NCBI GenBank assembly: GCA_001792895.1
Contig: MARA01000006.1
Location: 1,426,001-1,490,000, forward strand
DNA: 64,000 bases
Source: Lentinus brumalis
Lineage: Eukaryota > Basidiomycota > Agaricomycetes > Polyporales > Polyporaceae
Direction: 5' to 3'
Part shown: in pieces, positions 1-12,100 of the stretch
Layout: each line of letters begins with the position of its first letter
Numbering within the stretch: the stretch's first letter is position 1
Notes under the pieces: generated by a model
Seen by the model: only the letters and a program-made list of their open reading frames with translations
Databases searched by the model: none
What the model was told of the DNA's origin: nothing
Translations under genes and position numbers: made by a program

Positions 1-63
1 TAAGTCCCTCCGCTCTTGCTGCACACCTATCGCATGTCACTCACCATGTGAACCACCGAGCAG

Positions 64-2457
64 ATCCATGCGGTCAACGAACACAAACTTGCGCCCGGGC
101 TGAAGATGGCTTACTGCGGAGACAGGCCGGATCCCTCGGCGTGCGACGACGACGGCCAGAAGCCCGACGCAGCGTTCTATCGCATGGCGGTTGCCCCAAA
201 CGATGAAAAGCCTCACTGGGGCGATCAGCTGATCGCATGCGAGTTCAAGGTCGCGAAGAGCGGCGGCGCCATCCAAGATCCCTTCGAAGACGTTCCAAAC
301 ACCGTCGACGGCGTCCTCCCCTCTGCCTCCGAGCATCGCAAGAAGAACCGAGGTCAGATCATCACGTATGCCGAGCTGCTCTTCGCTGTGCAACAGCGTA
401 TCGCCGTCTTCACGCTCTTGGTCCTGGGTCGCCAATGCCGCTTCATCCGCTGGGATCGATCTGGTCTCGTCGTCACGCGTTCGTTCGACTACTACAAGAA
501 GTGGAAGTTCTTTGTCGACGTGCTCTGGCGCATTTCACAATCCTCGGACAAACGGCTCGGCCTTGATCCCACCGCGCATCGCCTCTTCCCTGGTGACCCC
601 GACTACCGTACAATGACTGAGGCGGCCAAGAGTTCGACCAGCGACGTTGACCACAAGGAACGCTATCTCCGCGACAACGAAGTTCCGCAGGGATCGTTCG
701 TTTTCTCTTATGTGCGCAAGGCCTTCGAGGAGTCCGTGAAGGACACTCGGTGGCCTCGCTATCGTGTCGAGGTCCCCGACGGCAAGCAGACGAGGAGCTT
801 CCTCATCGGCAAACCCAGATTCTGTGCAAAGGGCCTGGCTGGACGAGGTACTCGCGGGTATGTGGCACTTGAATGTGGCACCGGACGTTTTGTTTGGCTC
901 AAAGATGCCTGGCGCGCGCACTATCTGCTGGTCGACCGAGAAGGTGACATACTCGAGCGGCTCACGCAGGCCAACGTTCCCTACATCCCCACCCTCATCT
1001 GTCACGGCGACATCGACGATCAGGTCACATATACGCCCCAAAGGTGGGAGGAAAAGCACCCCGTACCATCGAGCAAGATCCCAGACTCCTCTTTCTCGAC
1101 CGTCCAAAAGCGCAAGTTGAATCCTGACGAGGGCGAAGGCGACGTGCCGCCGCCCAAAGGCCTCACCCGACTGCCTTTGCGTTCGGATTCCCCGCTGCGT
1201 CGTCACAAGCACTATCGGCTCGTAGTGAAAGAGGTCGCTCTACCCCTCAGCGAGTTCCAATTTGGACGACAGCTTGTCTCTGTAGTGAAGGACTGTGTGA
1301 TTGGTAAGTCATGTGTAATTTTTCTTCGTGCGACATTCTCTGACGATCGGTGCAGCACACTACTATGCCTACACGGAGCTCTTGTTACTTCATCGAGACA
1401 TAAGTAGCGGTAACGTCCTCATTGATCCCCGACTCGGCAAGACGTCAGATGGCCGGTTCAAGGTGGAGTACACCGGCATATTGGCCGACTGGGAGATGGC
1501 CAAGGAGATCACTGTGCTAGACCCACGTCAACCGGAGCGGACCGTGAGTGGTCAAGTCTCGCGTCCAACCGAAGTTCTCACTGACCATGATCACTACAGG
1601 GTACCTGGCAATATATGTCAGTGGACCTGTTGTCGCGCGACAAAGCGGTCGAGGTCTGCGATGAACTCGAGTCATTTTTCTATGTGCTGCTCTACAATGC
1701 CACCCGGTACCTGCTCTCGACTCAGCCCGACAACACCATCGCGAACTATCTCGACGAGTTCTTTGACCAGTATGGCTGGGGTGTTGGACGATACGTTTGC
1801 GGGGACAAGAAGAAGATCACTATTACAACAGGCGAACTCGAAGTCGCACACACTGTGAAGCTCAAGTTCAACAGCAACATGGACGACGTCCTAGCGGACC
1901 TACTGTCGTGGTTCAAGGCTCACCATGTGGTCTCACGCTACGAGATCGACAATATGCAGCGCGAGGCCTCGCGCAGTGCCATGGCTACAGGGCAATCTCC
2001 AGCTGGCGATCTCAAGTCGCCCGCGCCCGCGCCCGTGCGTAAAATCATAGGAGCCTGTGCATTGCCACGTGTAGCGCTGCCCGGGAGGGGATCGACGCAG
2101 CGCGACGGACCGTCCAGGGAGGATCGCGAGAAGGCCCCTCTTGCTTCGAGCCATGCGGCTGTGGTGACGCTGCTCGAGGAAGCGGAACGTACTTTCGGAT
2201 GGTCGATGGGCGACAAGGCTGGCGACAGAATCCCCAAGACCTGGCGGCCAGACAAGAAGTACGATCACGAGGGCTCGACACACATCTCTGCAGCAGGAAT
2301 AAGCAACAAGAAGAGGAGAACTACTAACACCAGGGAGTCTCTCCCTATGTCCCTTGCCCAGCGGCGTCCTCCAAAGACTCGGCCACCGCCCACACCTACC
2401 GGACCGAGCACGGCGTTGGAGAGGAGCTGTCCGAGCCTAGAGCCCGAATTGTCGTGA
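64..2457 (+). CDS. FunK1-type fungal protein kinase, 5' end incomplete
   Basis: Predicted serine/threonine kinase of the FunK1 family expanded in basidiomycetes. Exons are 64-1303, 1356-1543 and 1600-2457; the introns (52 and 56 bp) begin GTAAGT and GTGAGT, end in AG, and keep frame. The catalytic loop HRDISSGNVLID spans the residues just after the first intron. The Mg-binding segment is ILADWEMAK (DWE in place of DFG), and GTWQYMS ends the activation segment. The following DELESFFYVLLYNATRYL stretch is typical of FunK1. The C-terminal 150 residues are basic and low in complexity. The first ATG is at 106, but the frame is open back to an AG at 62-63 and reads family-like residues (NEHKLAPGLK), so an upstream exon probably lies outside the window. 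From the ATG the product is 747 aa. The stop is only 38 bp from the stop of the convergent F-box gene. Family and domain are well supported; the substrate is unknown. Confidence 0.85.
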
Positions 2458-2495
2458 CGATGATGATCCATGATCATAACAATTATTGCCAGCTG

Positions 2496-5288
2496 CTACA
2501 TCATGAGACTGTAATCAAATCGAATGAAGTCCTCCCTTGAGCCTGTACTCGTATTGTGTGGTACTAAGCTATAACGAATAGAAACGGGTTCGGGCAAGCG
2601 AGGCTCGTTGTCAGTGTGAAAATAGTAGTCCACATCGATAGTCATGTTCTGAACACCATGTTCACTGCGACGGATTGTCAGATATGTCGAACGAAACGAC
2701 ATGGATTCGATTGCTGTGCTCACCGCGCGGAGTGGTCCTTTAATATCTGCAGCCCCATGCGACCTGAACGACAGTGGGCACAGCCGTAAAAGCCGTGCGC
2801 TGGGTCTGGGGTTTCCTCCAGGGACAGCCCGGCAAGGGCCTCGCTGTATTCGTCTGAACGCTCGAAGATGGCATCATGCATCCCAGTGCCGAAAGCATCT
2901 CGGAACGCCGATTTGTGGTACGCCTAGGGTAAGCACAGACAGGCGATTGTTAGTTAAACATTCATGTGAACGATGCTGAGTAGGAACAAGAACACACCGC
3001 TGCCTTCCAATCAAATACGCTGTCACTCCACTCCTCCAAGTGCATACAGCTCGTGCAGACCAGCCACGCCTGACAGAATTCCATCTCCTCGAACGTCGCC
3101 CTGTCGGGATCCGCTCCGCAAGTCTTGATTGCGGCGCGCATCTCATTCACCACAGGATTGAACACGAAGGGCTTCTGTGTCCACATACGGGGCAAGCCGA
3201 GGCGGGCACAAGTGACCAAGAGTGCTCGGAATTTATCGAGTTCACCGTCGGGAACGTCTGAGGGCCAATATGCGCGTGCGCAGTCATGTGCAAGAACCTG
3301 CTCCCACCGCATACCCCTCCAATGGCATCGTTTGCAGTCGAAGGTAGCGATGGCCAGCTCGAGGACATCGACGCAGTCGGGGATTGAGGCAACCGACTGC
3401 AGAACCATGGCCGAGAGTTCGGCCTTCCGCGCCAGCCGCCACGACTCGACGATGAACGAATACGAGACTACAAGATCAAAGTCCCTCTGCTCAGGAGTTG
3501 CCGCCACGCGAGTAGCGTCTACTGCCTTCTCAAATGGTCCGGCAAGGTCGGCGAATGTGGGTCGCCAGTCCGTCGCCGCGTTCCTACGCCTCGTGATGCG
3601 CTTCTCGACCAACCCCGCCATCGTCACCATCGATTCGAACCGGGCGCAGAGGGCAGCGCGGTGTTCCCTGGCTAAGCGACGGTCTCGCACCTTACCCATA
3701 TGCTGAAGCACATGCTGGCGGATGGTTGTCCAGACTGCCCAATCCGGAATCAGTGAGCTTGCCGTTACAACCTCTCTGGAAGACGGGTAGACGAACCATG
3801 ATCAGTCAATTTCTGGCTGGTGCGAACCCCCTTGATATTTGCGAACCCGCGCTTCTCCGTGTCGTCCATGCGCTCCAGCTCCTCAGCCCACCCTTCGTCG
3901 CGGAGCCGCTGCTTGACACTGAGTTCATATGAGTGTCCGCCAATACATATAACGAAGTGCTCAATTACCTTTCGAAGTGCGCATCCCTCAGTTTCTCCAA
4001 TTCGTCTAATCGGTTGCACTCTTGCTGCAGCTCCCATTGTCTCATGGATTCCGCAAACTGGTGGACAAGAGTTAACAAGTGCGCCGCGAGTATGAGCAGG
4101 CAGACTCACGGTATTCCTATCCATGACATCTCGCATATTCTGCCTAAGCCACGCATCCCGAGCAGCCTTTGTAGGGAATCCTTCCCGGAACTTGAGATTA
4201 AACTGCTCGATTTCTGGCCAATGATATACAGGCTCATATGACGAATAACGTCTGTAAGAGGGTGAGCGTTGATAGATCATGAGAGATAATGGCTGAAAAC
4301 ACTGACGTAGGATAGTCGTAATAAACGTTGACGAAATCCAAGTCCCTCACTTTGGTGGAGACTCTTACGTCGCGGAGGAAAGCATAAGCAGAGGGGCGGT
4401 CCGCAACCCTGAAGTGAACATGATGAACAAAGAAAGGACCCTGTTCGCATCAGTGCACTCACAAGTCGTTCTTACACTTCGGACAATAGCGGACGAGAAA
4501 CTCCCAGATGACGGTCTTGACATTCGATTTGAGACAGCCCTGAGAAGAAGCGATATGTCAACGGGATGATTCTAGCTCGAGATCAGAACGACTTGCATGG
4601 CAGTGAGAGAAGAACACGAGGTTCGCATACGCGGGCTCGCTGAGGAAATTCGGGCACTGGGGTAGACCTTCGACCTGGCCCCGCGCCGCTCTCCAAAACG
4701 GTTCAGACACCCGGCTCAGCAGGAAGGCGCGAAATGCTTTGCTGGTGCGTGCTAAGTTGAGGAGGTCCCGTGGGTGCATGAGGCCAAATACCTGCGCAAC
4801 ACGGGAGATGATCGTTAGCTCGATGAACTCGCCTAAAGGTGTGGTGGTTAGAGGCACAGAGAATGTTTTTGCAGGATAGGGTCAATTTGTCTGCATACGC
4901 AGGCCACTAACGCTCATCACAACTCGTTTTGGTACTCGTTGCGTCCCGCAGTGGTTTGTTCTGGACAGATGTATGTGGGGAGACGCCCCCAAACCACCTT
5001 GCACGGGGGTGGCACAAACTGCATACCAACCTCACAATGATAATTACGACGACGTACCTCAATAAGAATATCTAAGGGCATGCTGGGCATGTCCTTGAGC
5101 CCTCCCAGTCGTCCTCGGAGTTGCTTGCGACGTACGGGGGCCTGCGTGGTTGCAGCGTTACTCTGCTGCAGCGGGGCAGCTGCCGTGCTGCTACGGCTCG
5201 GTCGCTTCGTTGTCGTTGGAACCGTCGTTGGGGCAGCAGGCTCGCTGCTTGAAAGCTTCGTTCTCTTCTTCGTCTTCCGTCGAGGCAT
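2496..5288 (-). CDS. F-box protein with cysteine-rich motifs, 10 exons
   Basis: Reconstructed 687-aa F-box protein, of a type found in many paralogues in Polyporales, probably a substrate adaptor of an SCF ubiquitin ligase. Exons (minus): 5288-5058, 4791-4597, 4539-4463, 4408-4307, 4251-4110, 4057-3969, 3918-3797, 3734-2998, 2923-2724 and 2664-2496. All join in frame. The N-terminus is basic and Ser/Thr-rich (residues 1-65). The F-box begins at MPLDILIE and continues VFGLMHPRDLLNLARTSKAF across the first intron (266 bp, unusually long). Exon 3 holds the CLKSN and RYCPKCK cysteines; later exons hold CKRC and a C-x2-C followed by histidines (HCRS...DH...EHG). A central charged, probably helical part (AESMRQWELQQE, RLRDEGWAEELE) is typical of the family. 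Intron 2 uses a GC-AG donor (GCAAGT at 4596). The target of this adaptor cannot be read from the sequence. Confidence 0.82.
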
Positions 5289-5590
5289 CCTTGTTCATGA
5301 GGTGTAAGGTCGTGGAACGAAGGGGCAAGACGCGGGCGGGGTTCCTATGTACTTAACTTAGGCGCCAAGTGTGTCCGCGCCGGTGGCCCGGATCCACCCA
5401 CCGCCACCGCCACCGGACACAATATACGCACGCATAGCGATGCAGCTTGGGTGAATATTCAGAACATGAGATACACATTGTCATAGGATTACAGTATACT
5501 TTACATCCAGAGTCAAAGCTGGGACAAATGAAGGAAGGGCAGATTGAGCAGGGATTACTTGGCTGGTCGACGTGGTCGTTGCGTGTGTGA
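5289..5590. promoter_or_regulatory. Intergenic region upstream of the F-box gene
   Basis: About 300 bp between the stop of the BAX-inhibitor gene and the start of the F-box gene, both on the minus strand. It must hold the F-box promoter and the 3' UTR of the upstream gene. It contains a run of GGTGG/CCACC repeats around 5395-5415. No clear TATA box was identified. Confidence 0.4.
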
Positions 5591-6955
5591 TCAATCCCTC
5601 TGGGCGTCGTTCAATAAACGGAGGATGTTGATGACTGGACACTGATCAGTACGGCAGGTCAAGGCGGGCGGACGGAAGCTAACTCACAGAGATTGATGAA
5701 GCTATGATGCAAGTGCATGCGGTGAGTAACTAGATACACGAAGACATACGAACACTCACTCCAGGTATAGGCTGATGGCGGCAGCAATATATTCGTCATG
5801 CGACAGTCTCTTCGTGATCATGTAGGTATCATAGACGACGTAACCGCTGAAGAGAAGGCAGCCACCAGCCGCGAAGATAAGATCCGACGTGCGACTGAAG
5901 GGGATGAACATTCCGACGATGCCGGTCATCACTGAGAAGTACTATTGAGCATGTGACGGAGCAGCGACATGCAGAGGTACTCACTGAGTCCAATAAGTCC
6001 GGCAAACAGCCAGGATCCCATCCCGGAGAAGTCATATTTAGACTGGAAGGTGAAGAGGGTGAGGCCGAGGAAGACTCCAACAGTAATCAGCCTGCGGGGA
6101 CGCTTGTGTTAGGCGCTGCGGTAGGTGGGCCGACTACGGCATGCACTTACAAAGCTTGCAACACGACTTCGCTATCAAAAAACGCCGTCATGATGCCGAG
6201 AGTGAATGCCTCTAGAAGGGTGAACGTCGACAAGAGGACATAGTTGAGGGGTACGCTATGTCTCTTCCAGTAAAGGAGACCGAGATTGACGAGAGTCCCG
6301 AACATCGGAACGTAGAAGGACCAAGAGCTGCGCAGCTCAGTCAGGTACGTTTTTGGGTGAGCGAACAATGAAGCAAGGAGACGTACTGTGTAACGACCCA
6401 AAATACCGTGTCCGGCGACCTTCGAATCAACCCCGCAACAATCGTAGAGGCCACCTAGACATAATAAGCATACCTGATAAGCCATGGAAGCGAATGAACT
6501 CACGATCTGGCAAACTGGAAACCATTCATAATTAAACATACAGTGAGCGATCTGAACTTGTAATACTCACATAGAATGGTATACACTTTGCGTACAAACT
6601 CATTCCGGATTTGAAGAGCGCACTCTGCGACAGTAGCCCCGTACTAACAAACGCAAAAGTGAGTCCTGATATTAGAAATTGAACTCTATCCACTCACCAG
6701 AAAGTCGTCTGGGATCGCCCCGGGACCAGGCTGATGGTATATGCCCGCCCTGAGGCCTGCTGCACCTGCACTCGAGGTCCCGAGGAGCGGTTGCGACGCC
6801 TCCTCGTCGTATGCTGGCGGAACCTTTGCACCTGTACCTGGATACGGCGGCGGCGGGTTGCTGTTGTAGTCCATGATGGTCGTGAACGTAGTCGTAGCGG
6901 AGATGGTGGTGGTAGAAAGTGAAGGGAATGACTGGGAATTAGCAAGCGCAGCCAT
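5591..6955 (-). CDS. BAX inhibitor-1 / LFG-like membrane protein (Bxi1-type), 9 exons
   Basis: Reconstructed 307-aa multi-pass membrane protein of the transmembrane BAX-inhibitor (TMBIM/LFG) family, which acts in ER or Golgi membranes in calcium handling and cell-death control. Exons (minus): 6955-6698, 6643-6571, 6514-6504, 6454-6387, 6327-6151, 6091-5985, 5931-5760, 5701-5688 and 5634-5591; all phases match. Residues 1-85 are hydrophilic and proline-rich (PPPPYPGTG), as in LFG proteins. Then come IRNEFVRKVYTIL and several hydrophobic helices, with the family signatures SWSFYVPMFGT, LGIMTAFFDSEVVLQAL, YDFSGMGSWLF and GGCLLFSGYVVYDTYMI, ending LYLDFINLFINILRLLN. Exon 3 is only 11 nt and exon 8 only 14 nt. 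The gene's first exon lies across the left border of the tandem array, so its 5' part and promoter are repeated downstream. It appears to be the intact original. Confidence 0.88.
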
Positions 6956-7221
6956 CGCAGTTCCCCTGCATTCGGGCGTCTCGTACTCTGACGTCGGTTC
7001 TAGAAGGACCCACGTGCTTGCACTGCTTTTCGTAGTACTGGGGTTAGGGGTTGTATATCGTCAATTGACCGGACAAGCACGCAAACTTGCCACACACCTC
7101 TTCGATTACAGATACTGTATGCTGACTATGCTATGACCGGACAGGAACCTCGGTTCAGACCACCACTCATGTACACTGAACTATATCTTCCCCGATAACT
7201 CACTCCTGACCACACACAACC
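6956..7221. promoter_or_regulatory. Divergent promoter between the BAX-inhibitor and MFS genes
   Basis: A 266-bp region between two divergently oriented start codons (6955 minus, 7222 plus). The same region recurs upstream of each MFS copy (about 27915-28186, 43528-43792 and 54049-54313) with good conservation, including a run around 7063-7180. It must serve both genes here. In units 2-4 the leftward side now faces a truncated BAX-inhibitor exon. Confidence 0.55.
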
Positions 7222-9127
7222 ATGACTTTGCGCTCCCGGAGCACCTCTGCACGACCTGGGTCGCACCATGAGACGGACCATCTGCTAGCGAAGAAGGCGG
7301 TCAAACCAAACCCCTTACCCAAGTTCCAGCTCGCAGTCATCTACGCGATAAAGCTCACCCTCCCTATCGCCCATACCCAAGCCATGCCCTACTACAACGT
7401 ATTGATAGGCAAATTGGCCGCCTCAGAAGGCGCAGACACCGGATACTACAGCGGAGTAACGGTCAGTAACCGTCTCGGTTAAGTCAGACCGTCGCTCGCT
7501 AAAGCCGGGATGACTTCGTAGCATAGCGTCGCCTCTGTGGCGACCTTTATCAGCATGTTCGTCTGGGGCAGACTGTCTGGTGCGCCCGGACCCTGTGACG
7601 CCACGGTTCCAGGCTGATAGCCTCGGGTTGTGCAGACAGCTGGGGCCGCCGACCCGTCATCTTCCTCGGAACTGCTGTGACCGCGTTCTTCACGCTCGGC
7701 TTTGGCTTATCTGGGTCCCTGGCAGGACTCATTCTCAATCGTATGCTCGGTTCGTGAAGCTTCGACGGGTCGGAGATTACGGCTTGGCTGACATAGTGCA
7801 CAGCTGGCTTCTTCCACGGCATCACGGGTGCCATCCACTCGGTCGTTGGGGAGCTTTGCGACGAGACTAACGAGTCCATTGCATTCCCGCTGTACGACAT
7901 CATATCTGCCCTAGGCTTTGTTATCGGGTAAGTGTATCCTCATTCAACGGGTAGGACTGCGGATGGTTGTAAATGTATGACTATAACGGCCCGACAGCCC
8001 CTTGATTGGAGGGACGTTCGAGAACCCAGCCAAACGGTGGCCAAATGTGTTCTCTAGCCCGCTTTGGCACAAATATCCCTATCTCCTCCCGTGTCTGATT
8101 TCCTCAATCCTATCCGCCGGCGCAGCGCTCCTGGCCGTATTCGTGTTGGAGGAGGTATGTGGGCTTCCGATTCCTGGGAGGATGCTGGGTCACGAATTCA
8201 TACGCGCAGACTCTTCCAGCAAAGCAGAAGCATCTGATCATAGACGAAGAACCGGCGGTAGTGGCGACGTCCAGCGCCTCCATCATCGAGCTACCCGAGG
8301 AGGACGTCAAGCCACATAGTGTGAGGGAGCTGCTCTCGATACCCGTGCTGCGGGCAGTCTTCGCGTCGAGCAGTGCACTGGGGTTCGCTGGATCTGCGTT
8401 CAACAGCGGGTTCATCCTGATGGCCTATACCCCCCTCGAGCAAGGCGGACTCGCGCTATCTGTGCGTTCGCCCCGTCTAGACATCCGTATGTGCTTCAGC
8501 GCGCTGATACTTTACGTCCGGCTCTAGCCCTCGCAGATTGGGCGCGCGTTGTCTGGCATGGGAGCCGTCTCCATCCCACTCAAGCTCTGCATGCCCGTGC
8601 TGCTCCGGCGGTTCGGCACACTCAACGTCTTCGACTTTGCCATGCTCGCGTGGACGGCGTGTTTCCTCTCCATGCCGCTGGCGTCGTGGGTCGCACAAGC
8701 CTCCGTGGCTACCACACCCATCGACGGCTTCATCGAGGAGAAGTACAGGGAGGGCAGCGCCCCGGAGTGGGCGAGCGTCGCACTGACGCTGTTCCTGTCG
8801 AGGCTCGGGTGCCTCGCGTTTTCGTACGTCGCATTCTCTCGCTCCCTAGCGCACTTCAAGTTGGGCTAACCGAAGGAATGTCCACAGAATCATCATGATA
8901 CTCACCCGGGACCACACCCCCGGGCACGCGTCTCTAGGAACGCGAACGGACTTGCGGAGCTCGCGCAGTCTCTTGCCGGCGCCGTCGGACCCACCGTGAT
9001 CAGCTCGCTGTTCGCGATTTCGGCGAAGAAGCATCTGCTGGGCGGATACATGTGGGTCGTATTCATGCTCGTACTTTCCGCGTTCGGGAGCTGGATGGTC
9101 AAGCGGATCAGAAAGTATCGCGACTGA
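7222..9127 (+). pseudogene. MFS transporter (DHA1-like), copy 1, frameshift in last exon
   Basis: Eight-exon gene for a 12-helix major facilitator of the drug:H+ antiporter (DHA1) type, about 493 aa if intact. Exons: 7222-7461, 7522-7579, 7636-7749, 7804-7927, 7998-8154, 8210-8461, 8528-8823 and 8888-9127; introns are 54-70 bp. MFS motif A is split across exons 2 and 3 (GRLSDSWGRRPVIFLG). GFFHGITGAIHSVVGELCDE and PLIGGTFENPAKRWP follow the family pattern, and a long acidic loop (IIELPEEDVKP) separates the two halves. In exon 8 one base is missing near 8940 compared with copies 3 and 4. This moves translation to a TGA at about 8997 and loses the last helix (frame VISSLFAISAKKHLLGG to KRIRKYRD). 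The lesion may be real decay or a sequence error. The substrate is unknown. Confidence 0.8.
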
Positions 9128-12100
9128 GGTGCGATGTTGTACAGTAGACTAGGAGAGATGTCGCCGGGACCCGAGGCGCGTGCGTGCGTGCGGCAGAGAT
9201 GTTCGGGTGCGGGCACTCTAGCAGCGTATCAGCGGAGTGCGAACAAGGCGCACCAGATGCAAGCTCGACCTTAGGGTGCTTTCTGGGGCCTATAGGGACG
9301 AGGAGGTGTTCTGGACTGGGACGGAGGGCCGCAGTATGTAGCAGAGGTGGCAGAAATATATTTTTCCTCTCGACATACAGCCCGAGATGCGGTCTCGACT
9401 CTCGAGGAGTGCACTGTGTGCAGAGATAGCGACTGAGACAAGTCCCGGGTGTTGCGCGAGCCGCAAAAATGTAAATACAACGGCATATATTTTCGTAGAG
9501 GTCTGCTACCATACACGAGTGCTACGGGGCGGGAACGTGCGGTTCTGGCGCACTTTGCGTCCGGACGTGCACGGGCGCCTATCCTGCGACCTTCCGCATT
9601 CCACCAAGTCCGCGGATGCGCTCTCGACGACTGTGCCAGCCGCTGTGTGCCTCCCGCTATGTGCCGTTCACCGTGCCATGTGTGTGTCCCTGCGCAGATA
9701 TTATCCATCAGCACTAGCCTCTAGGCTCTCGGGGATCGGACTTGTCTGCTCACCTGCAACCCTCGGGAACTCCGGCGCGCCGAAGCAGGCTTATAGAGTC
9801 GACGGCTCAACGGCGTAGATGCTCTGCAAGTTACCAGTAGGTGAGAGTTCTCGCACTGCCAGAGAGAGGTAGTAAGTAAGCGGTAGTACTCACCAGTTAA
9901 CGGCCGCCAGCGTCCTCGCGCTGGAGTGTCGGGATACGAAGCCGAGGAGATAGTACATACATATGTCGTCTCGAGCGTGCGCGGGCGTAATCCACACGGC
10001 GCACCGGGTGCGTACCAGTCATGAGAGACCCGAGGACTCACCGCACTGTATGAGATGGTCGGGGACTCTGGGAGCGTGAAACCCAGATCCCTGTGCCATC
10101 TACGAATTCTTCGACATGGTCCCAGAGGACGAGATGGATCTCCGACGCCATCGCGCCCGGCAGGAACACTAGACGTCGACAGACAGTTAGTATGTCGGTG
10201 ATACTTGAACACTTCAAGGTACGTACCGGTTATTGCGGAGCTCTAGGGCCGACACGACATGAAGATACGGACTCGCACCTGTTGACGAGGGGTACGCATG
10301 CCTGGTGTCTGCCGAGAGGCCAGACTCTTGGAATTCGAGACTGGTGCAGTTGTAGACGGTGAGCGATCATGCCTGTGACAGTGCGCGGAGAACGGTGTAC
10401 GTACTCAGAGCGTGGTAGATCCAGATGGTACTGGCAGCCCGGGGAGACGGCGAACCGAGATGTTGCATGCGGGCACAGTGACGGTGGGGCTCGCTGCGTC
10501 ATGTTGCAAAGCTGAACAGTGAGGTCAGTACTGCGCTCATGCGGCGACACCTTTGAGCTAGTAGAAGAACTCACATGATAAACGCGGACGGCACAACCTG
10601 TCGGGCCCGGGAGGAGAGCTCGCAAGACGTGCAATGCAAACAAAGCCCGCCGGAGGACTGTGACTGTGTGAAGCGGGGTCCTGGACCACCGAGCAGTAGA
10701 TGCCGGTCAGGCGATCTAGAGGACCCGCAAGCTGAAGGAAATGGGAGCTTGAAGTGCATCTCCTGCGACTGTCAGCGAGGCGGAGACGCTGCAAGGGCGC
10801 GGCGCCAGCAAGTCAATTCAGAACACATACCTGTATTTCCTCGAGTCGACGAGGTCTCTTCCGTCGCTCTCCACAGCCTGAGCGTGCAATTGTGTGAGAC
10901 AGTGAGTGTGAAGGATCGAGCAAGGAATAAGGCTGGAGAACCAGTTCTGAAGGCGGGAGAGGGCGGGAGGGAGGAGGACAGAGACAGAGGAGCCCGAGAC
11001 CATTGCTGGCATGGCTCGGGATTGTCCGCCCGAGAACAGCCAAAAAAACTGTGTCTCCGTTCCACGCTTCGATCGTCCGCGTGTGTCGCAAGGTCCTGTA
11101 GACATCGGCTGTGAGGTGGCTAACATCACACACCTCTTATTGACGTACACCTGCGGCTCTGACCCAGACTGCCAACAGCACTCAAAGGCTGCAAGCGGTT
11201 ATAGTGACCCTTGTACAGCCGTGCGCGGAGTACGCGGCCGATAGCCTCAAGCTGAGCCACAAGAACTCGCAAGAGCGCAAGGAGCAATCACGCACCTTTG
11301 AACCCCGAGGAAGTCAGGGCTGCCAGCGGCTGCCGTCCGTGCTATCGAGCGAACTATGGATGCTGGACCAGGTCAATAGAGCGGTCCCGAGTAATGGTAA
11401 CCTCTCGCAAGCCTCCGAGTCAGGACACTGGGGCGGCATCACAGTACATACCTCCTGTATTTGTGGCGAATAACTGAGTCCTGACGGTGCGGCTCGAAGG
11501 CGAGACATGATTGAATTGAGCGGGGGACACAGATCGCGAGGCACAAGTGCGCGTCGCGACGCGCCCAACAAGATCACAAGACCGCGATCGAGAGCTAGCG
11601 GTTGCTTGCTTCTGGCAGCCTCTCCAAGGCTGTCCTCAATCTCGAGTTCTCCCTGATACTGTGAGGTTAATTCTACCATATCTACGAACGAAGACGATCA
11701 TGGTCACCAGCGCGATGAAAGAACTCTCCGTGCGAGCACGATGTCTCGGGGTTTTCATGAGCCTAGACCTCGAGCTTGATAGAACAGACTTCGATGCAAT
11801 GGATTGAGGGAGCGAATACGAACCTCCAGCCAATCGCAAATCAGAGCGTCACACTTCAGTCGGGCAAGCGAACACAAGTGTGTGCATAATTCGCATGAGA
11901 CTCCGTAGGAAGCGTTCCGAATAGTGCGCGAGCACGCGCAGAATATTGCTCGTCTGTCGCGTGCTGGTCCAGGCTCTGGTTGTCGTCCATGAGACGCGTC
12001 GCACCAGAGACGAGGAGAGTGGCTGAGCCAGGCCTAGTATAACGAGCATCCTGTCCATTCGGTCGAACGTCCTGGATACTTGCGGCATCCTTGATGTCTG

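Noticed and set aside
9721..10212. 163-codon minus-strand frame after the MFS gene, repeated in unit 2
   Set aside because: It has no family resemblance, is shortened and changed in units 3 and 4, and overlaps another plausible exon frame with stops in unit 3.
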